Origin: Coniferiporia sulphurascens
Taxonomy: Eukaryota; Basidiomycota; Agaricomycetes; Hymenochaetales; Hymenochaetaceae
NCBI GenBank assembly: GCA_002794785.1
Contig: NBBA01000003.1
Coordinates: forward strand, 124,001 to 188,000
DNA: 64,000 nucleotides
Direction: 5' to 3'
This document shows, one piece after another, positions 36,484 through 48,062 of the stretch. The notes beneath the pieces were generated by a model. The model was given only the letters and a program-made list of their open reading frames with translations. It did no database searches and had not been told where the DNA came from. The stretch's first letter is position 1. The number at the start of each line of letters is the position of its first letter. A program made the translations under genes and the position numbers.

Positions 36484-36788
36484 ATTTGTCTACCTTCTTC
36501 TGTTCCTTGGCTACTCGATTAGCCACCGTTTCAGTGTATTCCTATATTTCATTAGTATCGGCGCGATTTGCTTTGAAGGTGTCTTGAATGACAATCATAG
36601 ACGAAGGGAGGTCTTCGACAGTATCCCCCGCACAGTTTCCAATGGCAGTAACAAGAATGTTCGTCAGCAGTTTGTTAAGGCGTGGTGGTAAGGCGAATGG
36701 ACTGGGGACACAGCTAGGACACACTTGGCTTGGGGAGGTACAGGCGCAACGCGTTACCGAAAGTTCCGACCAGCAAGATACACTGCAT
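36484..36788 (-). pseudogene. peptidyl-tRNA hydrolase relic (left duplication unit)
   Basis: This aligns with the intact hydrolase at 41745-42422 but is decayed. It begins MQCILLVGTFGNALRL (intact copy: MQRILLVGIGN), then hits an in-frame stop after PKPSVS. It lacks the exon carrying the GYFAEGEAQL region, keeps SSMIVIQDTFKAN, and then jumps by deletion over the whole GGS..GH..GIRS core to the C-terminal ETVANRVAKEQKK. No functional product is expected. Confidence 0.85.
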
Positions 36789-37361
36789 TCCTGCCGCAAG
36801 TTCGGTAGTCAATCTGGCAGTTCCTGAGAAGAAAAACGAGCGCAAATTCTATCATGCTTGGAAGTCGTGTACAGCTTACAATTGGGAAAACTTACAAGTA
36901 AAACCGTGTTATCTTTAGCCTAACAACTTGAAAATGGCGGCCATCAGGCACCTCTCCTGAATGCAGAGCTGGGCGCCTGAGTGCGCCGATCGGCGATTTT
37001 AACCGCCGCGTCGCTGAGCTAAGTGGTAAGTCAGATGACGTAATATTACAGAGGGAGCCCGGAGCAGAGCCGCCAACTACTTTCCAGCACAGCTGAACGA
37101 TATCAACGGCATTGGGTCGAGCTCTCAGTGCTCAGTTTTCTCTCTATTGTTTTACCTGACCAACAACGCAGCGTGTCGGAATGTGGGGTTGATGCTGAGT
37201 TTGGCCGTTCGGCCGTTTGAAGTTACAGTATAAATGTTTTCGTAACATTTTTCTGCTTGTATGCGCGTCTGGGTTATTCCGCTGGGTGGCAAGTGTTGGG
37301 AGCATTTTTCGGCCCTCAAGCCAGCCAACACTGAAATTCAATCTGCCTACCTTTTAATTTA
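36789..37361. other. upstream part of the left duplication unit, no gene
   Basis: This is diverged sequence homologous to the region upstream of the intact hydrolase at 42423-42905 (shared strings around gtgtacagcttacaat and gtgttatctttagcc). No open reading frame of note. Confidence 0.5.
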
Positions 37362-37421
37362 AGGTTCAACATAAAAGTCCTGCCCGGCATAGTTATCATA
37401 ACTTTTTGTTCTCAGTATTGA
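37362..37421 (+). pseudogene. orphan last-exon fragment of the hypothetical membrane protein gene
   Basis: The sequence reads RFNIKVLPGIVIITFCSQY and then stop. It aligns with RFNFKTRPGIIIITSRSRA at the end of the gene at 30466-32231. Only this tail was carried into the second duplication unit, so it marks the left breakpoint and has no promoter or upstream exons. Confidence 0.75.
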
Positions 37422-37568
37422 TTTCATCACTGCTTCTGCGTTTCTTATGCATATGGTACGAGAAAACAGTGTACAATAATTTGGTACATAAACATGCACT
37501 TAGCTTCTGGTCTCCTGGTCTCTCCTATGGCAGCATTGACTAACCCTAATCCTTATTTTCTTTTATTT

Positions 37569-40500
37569 TCACCTCGCCTTCGCGAAGCCGCCCGTCGAGA
37601 GCGAATCCGGAACAGAACCCGCACAATTATCTACCGCATTCTTATCCGCCGTCAGCTCAATCACGATTTCCCCGCCCACACGGAAGGTGTCATAGAAATC
37701 AAAGTGGCAGCGCGACGCCGCGGGGACGCCGTTGATCGTGACGTTCTGTACGTACGCGGCTACGCCGGCGGGGATGGTCTTCTGCACGGAGCGCGCGTCG
37801 AAGTTGCGCACGGTCACGGTAGTGCTGACGTTAAGGAATGCGTTGTGGATTGTATATTTAGGCGTGAAGGGCGAGAGGACGAGTAGCTGGGACGTGCTCG
37901 GGACTTATCATTTTTTCATCGTTTGTTTTTGGTGATGGTGTTTCAAAGTCGAGTGGCCCGTTTGTTGTCAATTAGAACAAATCGCATATTATTTTTATTG
38001 GAGGAATGCGCACCAGGGTAGAGCCCGAGAAGATGGAAAGCGAGCACGGTCGCCATTGCTGCTTGGTCGTCGTTACCAGGAATACCGGCCGGTGCTAAAA
38101 GAAGATGAGTATCGGTCCACCAAGACGCCGTTCGACGTACTAATGTCGAAGTTGGTGAAAACCACGTTGCGAACTTGATCAACCGAACTGGTAGGGTGGT
38201 TGGCGTAGTGATATTCAATAGGAGTCTATCAAGACCAAAAGTCAACCCTGGATGGTCGGGAGAACCGTAGATTGGCAGGCGTACCTGGAAGGAAGGCTCA
38301 TTTCCAGCCAGGTAATATCCAGCCTGCGGAACGAACGACTCAGACCAAAAGCGCAGGAAGAGAAAATTTAGCCTACGCTGAAAAAGTGGTCTAAGCGTTT
38401 CACAAACGTCTCCTGCGGGCACAATCAGTCATTTCACGATACACGGAGAGAATCGAACTAAATAAAACTTACATTCCCGCCCATGAGCTCGATCAGATGC
38501 GCAACGTCGTGCGGTGCGAAAAACGAGTACTCCCAGGAAGACGACTCGTAGAAACCGTTTTCATTGTCCTCGGTCAGCGAGCACGCGCGAGACGTGTCGT
38601 TATCCTGCGGTGAGCAGTCCGTCGGGTCGATATACACGAACGTGCCGTTCGGGAATCGCTTCTGCATGAATCCGTGAAAGCCGTCGCTCACAACGTTCGG
38701 GTCCCAGACGTTCCTATAGAACTGCGAGGGCATGTCTATTAGTGTGAAAGAAGATAGAAACAGTTGCTTGCGTACCAGAGATCGATTAGTGTACGTTTCG
38801 ACATCTGCACTGTTCCCTAGCACAAGGGCTGCCTGTCGCACACCGAAGTCGTTGAAAGCATACTTAAGAAAAAGGACGGCATAGCATAAGTATCGATTAC
38901 TTTGATTTCGGGTCTCATAGAGCACTAACTTCAAGTGTTCGGCTGCCTTCACGAGTCTGTCGTCCCGTGCTTGCAGGGTCAAAGACGGCATAGGGTACAT
39001 ATCCGTACTCCCTTTATAAAGGAAATGGGTGAATTCGAAAGGATACAGCGTCGATGGACGTACTTGTAAACATTGACCTGTCGACCGTGGATATTCCACT
39101 CGGGTGGATTGAGCTCTGCGTCCGTCTTCAAAGCGGAGTACAGGTCGTTCAAGTCTACACCGAGTGCGGATGCCTCGTTGTGGTAGGCAACGGCGAAATG
39201 GGAGACAATGTTATCACCGTCGGAGCCTGAATGTTTATAAGATTCGGTACTTAACGTGGCCAGGAAAGTAATGTAACAGACCTCCTTGTGTCCACCCAGG
39301 TAAGTTGTTGGATCTGCATTCAGGCATCCACCCCGTTTTTCTCCATCCGTCAATGTAATTTTCGACAATGTCAGCGAAGTCGGTGGGCGAGTGCAAAGCC
39401 AGGAGGGGATAGAACGTGCGGAACTGCATCGCAAGTTCGACGTTAGCCGATTATACAGACGCGGTATAATTTACTTACCGTATCCCAACTATAATTTGTT
39501 TCATGTCATTTAGGAGTACGATCAAACAGAGGGATTGTAACGAAGACATACCTGCAGTACAAGGAATCGAAGAACGGCGACGTTGTATTTGCGAAAGGAC
39601 CTTGCGTCTCCCCTGTCGCATTGTTCTGCATCCGTCGAGAGAAAGTTGTAAATTAATAAAGGTAACTCGGTTATCATATAGACTTACAGGCGTCAAGAAT
39701 GACCGATACAGCGACGAGTAAAGCATTTCGGTAACATTTGCCGGAGTGTTCGCCACGTCAATTTCTATTCTGCTTAACTTGTCCTGCCAAAGCGCCTTGG
39801 ACTGGTTCATGATATCTTCAAAGCTTGAATTTCCGACCTCCGTCTCTGCATTTTCGCAAGCCTGCGCTGCAGAGACGAAAGATACGCCCACACGGATGTT
39901 CACCTCAGTGGGCTCGTTTGCGTATGAGAAGAGTGCTCCAGACTGATAAGGTGTCCCGCCAATTAAGTTGACCGAAAGGTTGAGGTGCGTCTGGCCGAGT
40001 GCCTTCTGGTCAAGGCCATAGCTGCATATGGATGAGATGAAATCGGTAGGTCACGGGATCGGTACGATAAGTCAGAACATCAATAAATGTTAGAAGCGAG
40101 AATTATGCATACGTGTCACCTGTCCAGACTCCATACTCGTCCAGCTTTTGTTTACCGCTATCGAGAAGGTCGTAGCACGCGAATGCTTGATAATGAAATT
40201 GACCCGGGCCGAAACTATAGGGAGAGACAGCACATCCAGCCATAATGTAATGCACACGGTCGAGAAGTTTAAGCATACCTAGGCTCCCAGAAACCTCCAA
40301 TAGTGACCCGGCCTTCTTCAGGGTCTATATCCATTGTACCCCCGCTGAAGCTGGCAGGTAGGTCATTCGACATGTCAAGTACAAAATATGGTTTGGATCC
40401 TTTAGGGAATGTGAATCGCTCCAGGCCAGCACGACGCGTCGACGTGGCCTCTATCTTGATGTTGTTATCTAACGTCTGCGCAAAATAGCCAGGGGAGGCA

Positions 40501-41278
40501 TCTGTGCGGGAACAGCTTAATCCGACTATGACGACAATCGAAGAACCGGAAGCGACGCACCGTCTGTATTATTCTTGCGGAACCTCTCCCTTGCTTGGAG
40601 AGTCGTTGTGCACGTGTTGAAGCCGAGTGGGCAGATCAGCGGCATGATCTCAAAGTTTCCATATGAGCCTAGCGTGGCCGGTTATAACTACCTGTGTGTT
40701 TATTTTGATGAAAAACCCACCCAAAGACGACCCTGTCCCGCTGTCGTGAAGTGGACTGATGCCCCGGATTGTCTGTGTTGGATCAGTAACATACCCTCGA
40801 TTGGACGTTCAGTTTGGTCTTCGAAAACTCCCCAAATTCTCCGAGGCATACCTGCTGGGGCGTATCCTGTGAGATCTGTGGAGAATTTTGCCTTCAGATG
40901 AAGGGAAGGTTAGATAGACGCATGGTGGGTTACACTCAAGCAGCACTTACCATTCCAAAAGGAACGGACGCCCCGGGACTTTCCAAGGAAAAAAGTCAGC
41001 GCAATTCATTTCTGGCGGGAAACGCACTAACCAGACATCACCAAAATTATCTTCGCAAAAGTACTTATCAAAACTTGACTAGAAAAATTTTAAAGAGCAT
41101 ATTCACCAGTTCCGATGAAAGAGTTGACGAAAGCGGTGTAGTCGATGTTAGTGGAGTTAGCAGCAGCCTTAATTGCTGCTGAAATCCTCTCTTGCACCGC
41201 AGGCGACGGCTGTGCAATAACGGAGCGAGCAAGCAAAATGACAGAAACGGCAGAAAATGGAAGCATGAAGCGCCACAT
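37569..41278 (-). CDS. GH92 alpha-1,2-mannosidase-like protein, copy 2
   Basis: Paralogue of the gene at 32373-36051 with the same exon plan. It starts at 41278 with a signal peptide (MWRFMLPFSAVSVILLARSV). The family motif reads NSFIGTDNFGDVCPGASVPFGM across the same tiny exons (41032-41050, 19 nt; 40951-40978, 28 nt). GWMPECRSNNLPGW, SDGDNIVSHFAVAYHNEA, FFAPHDVAHLIELMGGN and PGNDDQAAMATVLAF are all present. Differences from copy 1 include NP to NS in the first motif and SAL/CAL near the Asn-His-Glu region. The frame appears open in all exons I could follow, so both copies are probably functional secreted mannosidases. It lies 466 bp downstream of the hydrolase gene on the same strand. Confidence 0.9.
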
Positions 41279-41744
41279 GCTGAAAGGCGCGACACAAGAC
41301 GTTGTGCTTGCTGAGCATCTGGGTTCAAATTGTTTCCCATTTTATAGCTGCTGGGCAACATTAGCCGGTTTTCCGAGAAGAGCATACGCGGAGTGGTAGC
41401 ACGCGGCACAAGAGGAAAGAAGATAGAAAGCGTCAACGCATGATCAAATTGGAAGCTTCGATTATATACTTGAGGGACGAGTTCTCTGGCCGTCTTGAGC
41501 GCACCGGCTCAGATACCTAGGTTAAGTACAGATGATAATGACGATAGTGTCGCCCATAGAGCGCACAGATTGCGGTTCACGAGGCCAAGACGCACGCCCC
41601 TTGTTCATCGCAAGACGTTCGGAAGCGAGCGGGACCGCGTGCAGCAGTTCTCAACATGATCCACCTTCAATTGCAGAGGGAAAACGCATCCTGCGAGAAT
41701 GGCCTCCTGGGTCGTAGGTCTACAGGAGAAGGGCGAATCGTCCT

Positions 41745-42422
41745 CTATTTGCCTGGCTTCTTCTGTTCCTTGGCCATTCGCTTAGCTATCGTCTCAATGC
41801 ATTCCCATACCTCGTCGATTCCGGCACCGTTTGCTGACCAGTGCCGCTTTTCGTACGCGCTCAGTGGTCCTAGCACGTACTCCTTCGCGTCCCCGTATCT
41901 ACCTATTCCGACAAGCAGCCGGAAATAGTTCGAGTTGTGGTTGACCCCATTTGTGATGCTACGAATGCCCCGGTGGCCATCAGGACTGCCCCCGAACTTA
42001 ATTTTCAGGCGTCCAGGTTCAAGGTTTAAAGTATCTTGAATGACAATCATAGACGAGGGATTTAAAACAGTTTCCCGACACGCCTTTCCAACAGCAGGTC
42101 CGAGAATGTTCATCAACGGTTCTGTCGGAGAGCGGTAAAGAGAATGACCCGGGGACGTAATTACAACGCACTTGGCTTGAAAAGAGAAAGGAGCACAGAC
42201 TGATCACTCAGTTGCGCCTCGCCTTCAGCAAAATATCCGTCCAGTCGTCCATTATCGGTCAGGTTAAAACCACACCTGGTGGCGATCGAGTCAAGAATGT
42301 AGTGCCCTATACTGATAGACAAAATGAGATGAGCGTCATAGAGATAGCGAGTCTGCTGCGTACCTATGTCGAGTCCTGGGCAAGGGTATGTTGCCGATTC
42401 CGACTAACAAAATACGCTGCAT
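41745..42422 (-). CDS. peptidyl-tRNA hydrolase (Pth family), intact copy
   Basis: Three exons. The start chosen is the ATG at 42422 (MQRILLVGIGNIPLPRTRHS), whose Asn and His are the family's catalytic N and H. An intron with GTACGC donor follows; exon 2 is IGHYILDSIATRCGFNLTDN...GEAQL; a very short second intron leads to KCVVITSPGHSLYRSPTEPL. Then come MNILGPAV (conserved MN), MIVIQDTLNLEPGRLKIKF with the catalytic Asp, GGSPDGHRGIRSI, and YFRLLVGIGRYGDAKEYVLG. It ends AKEQKKPGK at 41745. The enzyme frees tRNA from peptidyl-tRNA dropped by ribosomes, often in mitochondria. One oddity is that the position usually Asn in GHNG is Arg here (GHRG). An upstream non-coding or extra coding exon is possible. 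Confidence 0.88.
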
Positions 42423-43145
42423 TCCTGCCACAAGTCCAGTAGCTAATCTGGCAGCTCCTGAGAAAACAAAAGCAGACAAAAATCCTAGCCTGCTTAGAAA
42501 TTGTGTACAGCTTACAATCGCGAAAACTTACAAGGCAAGGAAACCAAAGCCGTATTATCTTTAGCCCAACAAATGACGGCCAGCCAGCATCTACCGCAGG
42601 AAGCGCCTAAGTGCGAGAAGCTGCCGATTTGGCTGAGGCAAAATAACAGTTCTGATGACGTAATCTGTTTTTACTTGCGGGCTGCCCGTTCCCTTTGTCA
42701 AGCCAAGAGTCTCAGCCTTCCCCCACGGTTGATCAACAACGACGGCGCCGGGTCGAGCTCTTGGTGCTCGGTTTGCTCCTTTCTGTCTTGCCTAACCAAT
42801 TATACACCTCACTGTCCACCTGTGGTGTCTACTGGAACTGACTTGTTCCACCGGGTGTACGGCAAGGGTTAGGAGCATTTCAACCCTCGAGTCGGCTTAG
42901 TCCATTCTCTCGCATCACCTTCAGGTACGGTCCGTGTTGTGTATTCCTCAACCCTTTACTCCTTCTCACTCTCTTCGCGCATCTAAGCAGGTACAGGTAC
43001 AACGCCCGTCTGTCAACGGTTCACTAGACCAAAAAGAAAGGGATTGCGGCCGGATAGCTACGTGCTAGCAGGTCGGCTCAAAAACGTCCTTTTATCCTCC
43101 GCAATCCGTCTGTCGTACGTTGGCCGCATCGTGCACAAGAGCATT
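42423..43145. other. intergenic between hydrolase (-) and PAQR gene (+)
   Basis: A divergent promoter interval. The left half is the end of the duplication unit. From about 42905 the sequence is unique and C/T-rich toward the PAQR start. No separate gene seen. Confidence 0.45.
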
Positions 43146-45061
43146 ATGCCTGCAAGTGCCCTCACTGAAGTTCAGCTCCAAAAGCGTCACACCAGACGAC
43201 GCCCGTCTAGCCCTCATCCACCCCGGTCCCTACCCATAATGGCGTGCAACCCGTTGACTTCCTCTTTGGCTTCCTTGGACGTTTTGTCATCTTCGCCAGC
43301 GTTCATTCTGGCGTCGGTGCGCGTGTTGGTTTTGACCCATCTCGAAGATTTGGAGCGCCGACTTGCTCAGTCCGATCTCCCGTCTGCCGAGTCGCTAAGG
43401 AGCAAGGGAGAGGAGACGGTCGAGGAAGCTCGGGTGTGGGTAGGGGAGGCTCTCTCTATGCTTCGGCGGATACGTTCAGACGTATGCTCTCACTTACCGG
43501 ATCTGCCTTTCGATGCTACCAGCGTTGAGACTCTTCTCAAGACACATTTTCCTGATTTTTCTTACCCGACACTGATGGATGACATTCGATCGCACTTACC
43601 GGATCTTCCACAAATGCCTGACTTTCACCTGCCTGACATGCAGTCACGGCTGCAAGACGTTCGCTCGCACCTCCCGGAGATGTCCGTCGATTTAAGTCAG
43701 CCGATGAACTATCTGCCCGTCTTATCTCGGCATTTGGATTCGCTGCATACGCATCTTTCTGAGCTGAACACTGGATCGAGCTGCGCCCTTCCGACTCTGC
43801 CAACAACAAGTAAAATATTGGAGTTTTTAGACAATATCTTATCGTCAGATTTCGTTCCCGCCGTTCTCCATCGCGTCGATGGCAATGATAGTACTCTGGA
43901 AAAGGCCGCAAAGGACATGTCCAATGCACTCAAGAAGTCTTATAACGGGGCTCAGCTTGTCACTTACGTGGACCTTCCCCGGGAGTGGCGAAACAACCCG
44001 TGGGTCAATAATGGTTACCGGTATGCTCTGTTGTCCGTTCAAGCAGACAATTGTGCTAATGTGGAGCAGTTTTATTCCCCTTAATAAGTGGCCCATCATT
44101 TTGCTCTCATTATTTGCAATTCACAACGAGACCTGTAAGTTTATTCCCTATGTTAGGATCGCTCCTAATTTAGGCTCATTCCTTATTTTAAACAGTAAAT
44201 ATCCATACACACATGATACCCCTTTTACACTCAGCAATACGCTTCATGTTCTCTCTAAATTACGCATCTGTCCCTCTGGACCGTCCAGAGTTATTCTATT
44301 CTGCTTTCGCCATGTTATGTCTATTCAGTAGTGTGGTCTGGCATACAATGTCAGGCTGTGCTCATCGCGGAGGCATGGAGCTTTGCGCGAAGTAAGTTAG
44401 GAATGCCATTCCCCTTACCCGGTTATTCGAGCTTACCCGTTGTCTTCAGGGTAGACTACGTCGGCATTGGATGGTTGGTGCTGCCATTGCACATCCGTCT
44501 GACATACTAATCGCCTTCATTCATTAGGCTCATAAGCGCAAGTGTCGGCACAGTTGTTTACTACGGCTTTTCGTGCCACTCACAGGTCGCCTGGCTTTAC
44601 CTGTATTTGTGCTTTATGACTGGTGTCGCGGGCAGCATCTTCCCGTTCATGAACTGGTTTAATGGTCGGTCGTATAAGGTATAGCTCCAGCCAGCCCTGC
44701 TTTTCATTCAGCGCTAACATCATCCATCAAGCCTGTCCGTGTTGTATTCTTCCTCGGCATGGCGTTTACTGGACTCGCCCCCCTTGCGCACCTCTGCTGC
44801 TATTTCGGCCTCATGGAGGCGATGAGATTTATCCTACCCATTGTCCCATCACTCGTATCATACATTATTGGCCTCATCTTCTACGTGACGCACGTGCCCG
44901 AGCGCTACATATACAGCGAGCGCATTTCCCGTTGGACGGACTGGCTTGGGGGCGGCTCGCATGCGATCTGGCACGCGTTTATTGTGCTCGCAATTTATCA
45001 GCACAAATGGGGCATGCGCGAGATGCGCGGTGGTGTGGGCGGAGAGGGCTGTCTTCTGTGA
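43146..45061 (+). CDS. PAQR / haemolysin III-type membrane protein, IZH family
   Basis: Six exons or so. The first ATG in frame is at 43146 (MPASALTEVQ); the ATG at 43239 (MACNPLTSSL) is an alternative. The N-terminal 290 residues are soluble and contain repeated RSHLPDLP-type blocks (SHLPDLPFD, DIRSHLPDLPQ, DVRSHLPEMS). Splicing then gives the seven-helix core: HNET-LNIHTHMIPLL, SSVVWHTMSGCAHRGG, KVDYVGIGW-LISASVGTVVY, GVAGSIFPFMNWFN, and GGSHAIWHAFIVLAIYQH, with the His residues that bind zinc in the family. It ends GGEGCLL at 45061. Yeast Izh proteins and animal adiponectin receptors belong here and are linked to sterol, zinc and ceramide metabolism. A long N-terminus is typical of the Izh3-like fungal branch. 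The ligand is unknown. Confidence 0.88.
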
Positions 45062-45549
45062 TCCGTGTGTCTCTGTAAATTTAGACTTGAAGGGTTTTGC
45101 TGTCGAACGTTTTGCAGAGGGTTATCGTCGTGCTAATAAGTGGTACATAGATAGAGCAGATCAGACCAATCCTTTTAGTAGTCTTTCGTTTTACTCCTTG
45201 TAATTGCTCGCTACGCTTACATAATGAAGTTGCATTATCGCTTCGGCCCACCCAGTACTACAGTGCCTACAAACGTCGATCCCCCGAGCGTCCAGACCTA
45301 GCGGTTGCGGTGTGCGCTCTGAGCCCTCCGACGCAGTTTGTATATTTTGTCCCGCGAATAAATCAAGGAGAAATGTCGGACTAATCTGTCTGCTTGGGCA
45401 GCTTGGTATTTGCCGGTAATTACGGAAGTCAACTCACATGACGATGACGGCTCCAAGAAATCCTTCCGACCGTGGGCACCATCGTTCCAACTGACCAGCG
45501 AAGCAAGCTGGTCTCCCCATCACCCCTGCTCCTGTTTAGCTTTTGGGAA
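45062..45549. other. intergenic, no gene
   Basis: Spacer between two plus-strand genes, with AT-rich 3' flank sequence and a short C-rich stretch before the next start. Nothing else recognised. Confidence 0.45.
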
Positions 45550-47066
45550 ATGAGCAGACTGTTGATAACTGTGCTCGTGGCTTTCGCAGCTGTTCTCGGT
45601 GGATTCTACCAGTTCAATCTGAGGCCGAAGCTCGTTGTGCTTGGACAAGGCCGGGTCATCGAGTCTGTAGGGAACACAAAATGCAAGGCGTACGCTGAGG
45701 CACAGGCATGCGAAAGTGAGTGTTGCTGCCTTCTTTTCATCCGGCGACCCTATGCCATCGTTCTAACGGTGCGCCAGAAATTGTGGTTCACGAGCCGACG
45801 GGGCGCGTCTACATGGCGTGCTCGACGCAGGAGAGCCGCACGCACTGGATTCCTGCGACCAACCGATTGAACGCGACAGGTAAATCGTCGTCGGACTACG
45901 TTGCCGTATTCGATCCTGCGACATCGAAGGTGACGCGCCTGCGCACCCAGGGGTTCAAGATCCACCGCGGCCTGAGCGTGCATGGGATGGACGTCGTGCA
46001 GTCGAAGCTCCACCCGCAGGACCTCCTCATCTACCTTATTAACCACCGCGAGCCTATGCCGCCGAAGAGTGCCTGGGAGGAGGGCCAGGACTCGGTGGTC
46101 GAGATCTTCCGGACACGTCCCGGGTCCGACGAGATGCATTATGTCGCGACGTTCAAGGACCCGGTTATCTCCACGCCTAACGATATTGTGGCGACTGGCG
46201 ATGACAAGAGCTTTTTCTTCACGAACGACCATGGGTTCGTGAAGTCAGGCCTGGTACGTTATAACAGGAGAGCCTGGTAAAACCTACTCAAGAGACCCTG
46301 CATTACAGGCGAGACGGTTAAACTTTGACGCTTTCTTCAGTCTCACTTGGTCTAACGTCGGCTACTGCCACGCCGAAGAAGGGTGTAAGGTCGCTGTTAG
46401 CAACCTTCTGGGCGCCAACGGGATCACAAGAGACAAAGAAGGGAAGTACTTCGTAGCGAGTGTTAAATCTGGGCAGACGTATGTCTTAGAGCATCAAGCG
46501 GACAACACCTTGGTGATTACGGACGTTATCAAATTAGGTCAGGCGCCTGCAAGGACACGTAGCAACTCAGCTAACACAAACTTCAGACCGTCCTGTGGAT
46601 AATCTGTCCGTCGACCAATCTGGAGCTGTCTGGGCTGCTGGTGTGTTGATGCATAGATATTCTCAGTACTCCCGTGAACTAATTGTGATTAAAGGTTTAC
46701 CCAATGCCCTCCATACATCTAGAGTCCACTTCGCCGATCCTTCCATCAATTCGCCATCGTCAGCCCTTCGTATAACCCTCAACACTGGCCAAAGCAAGTA
46801 TTTCGGTGAAAAGTATAAAGTTGAGAAGGTCTGTCTATGCTGTAAGTTCCCAGGAGTTGCCTCTGTCTGATCATACGTTCTCTCTAGATATTTGAGGACG
46901 CCGGTAATATCGCCTCTGGGACGACGACAGCGGCGTACGATTCTCGGAGGAAGAAACTATACCTCCACGGTAAATTCACTCTTATTTTAATGAGACAGGA
47001 TACGGGTCTGATATTACGACACTTTAAGGAATTGCCGCACCACATCTGTCGGTCTGCGACGTGTAG
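45550..47066 (+). CDS. paraoxonase/arylesterase-like six-bladed propeller protein
   Basis: This is a six-exon plus gene. The start chosen is the ATG at 45550 (MSRLLITVLVAFAAVLGGFY), giving an uncleaved signal anchor as in serum paraoxonases. It continues NLRPKLVVLGQGRVIES, IVVHEPTGRVYMACSTQES, HRGLSVHGMDVVQ, KDPVISTPNDIVATGDDKSF (Asn-Asp expected at the calcium site), FFTNDHGF, and LLGANGITRDKEGKYFVAS. The last intron (GTAAAT...TTAAG) yields LYLHG-IAAPHLSVCDV and stop at 47066, close to the family's C-terminal signature. Family members are calcium-dependent lactonases/esterases anchored to membranes or secreted. The substrate cannot be predicted. Confidence 0.82.
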
Positions 47067-48062
47067 CAGAAACTGAGAAGGGAAAATCGATGCGGGTGTA
47101 ATGGTTCGAAGGGGTTTGATCTCGATTTAAAATCAAAATAAACTTTATCGCTCACGCATTACTGTACTATATAACTTAGCGAATCGAGCGACGACTCGTA
47201 GCATAAAACACGCTGTTTTCGCACGGACTGATTAAAACGTTCTTATCGAGAAACCGTCTTGAGCCATAGCTTGCTGCCGTAGTGCCTCCCGGGATGTCTT
47301 TGATCAGCACCTGTGGGCTTTTTCTGAGTTTTTGGAATGGATGTGGGCAGCCAGCTTCTCATTTTCCAATGAAGGAGGGAGGGCGCATGGACAGCATGAA
47401 ACGAGCTATCCGTAATTTAGAATTCACAGCAAGCGATCGTCTGCCAATCCCTCGAGATCGACCCCGGGCCTTCAAACTACTGCAGTAAGAGCGGCAGGCA
47501 TTCAACCACCCTTTCTGCGCGGTCCCCACGGGATGCAATGAAAAGAATGTAGACGGCTAGCGAGCTTGGTAAAGACCCTGCAGACGCTCCTGATTTTTTG
47601 ATTTTTATAAAATTTTAATTTACAGATAGTTACATTGATTTGTAATACGACAATTCACAACTCTATTAAGCACTCTTAAGCGCCCGTAAATGCCTGTAGC
47701 ATCTCTTCGCTCTTTCATCATCCTAACTTATCATCCTAGCTTATCATCCAGGTTTCAACCGCGACTAGAGTACATACACGTTCCCAAGGTGAAGTTAAAT
47801 TGTTTATTTGGTAGAATAATGATTGTCCCACCACCAGCTTATAATGAAGCTACATACAGGGCAGAAAGGCGCAGCCGTTATGGATACAATATTGAATGAG
47901 TTGCAAAGATGCAGAAGTGCAGACAATGAGTGGGGGAAAGGCAAGACGGCCGTGTGCGAGATACATTAAAAAGATGACAAACCCATTATATAACAACTAA
48001 CCCTATATCATATATCCCGAACCAAGTCCATTCGTCAAGGTCGTCAATTTCAAATTCGATTG
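47067..48062. other. convergent 3' interval, no gene
   Basis: This lies between the ends of the paraoxonase-like gene (+) and PRM1 (-). It is AT-rich, with small open frames (47282-47488, 47690-47899) that show no motif. Confidence 0.45.

Larger units (their letters stand above)
32166..37350. repeat. left unit of a ~5.2 kb direct tandem duplication
   Basis: This unit runs from the last exon of the plus-strand hypothetical gene through GH92 copy 1 and the hydrolase relic to a short tail. The right unit (37362-42905) repeats the same order: gene-tail fragment, GH92, hydrolase, tail. Matching anchors are ttcaac..aaa..c(c)ggcctggcata (32175 and 37364), the whole GH92 gene, and gggtcgagctc(t)..ggtgctc near 37110 and 42752. 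Exons are far better conserved than most introns. Confidence 0.85.
37362..42905. repeat. right unit of the ~5.2-5.5 kb direct tandem duplication
   Basis: Same gene order as the left unit: dead 3' fragment of the neighbouring hypothetical gene, GH92 copy 2, intact peptidyl-tRNA hydrolase, tail. Its left junction abuts the left unit's right end near 37350. The direct orientation and shared end points suggest a single duplication event. Confidence 0.85.

Noticed and set aside
43537..44099. Minus frames opposite the PAQR gene
   Set aside because: Antisense shadows of a well-supported plus-strand coding region. No motifs.
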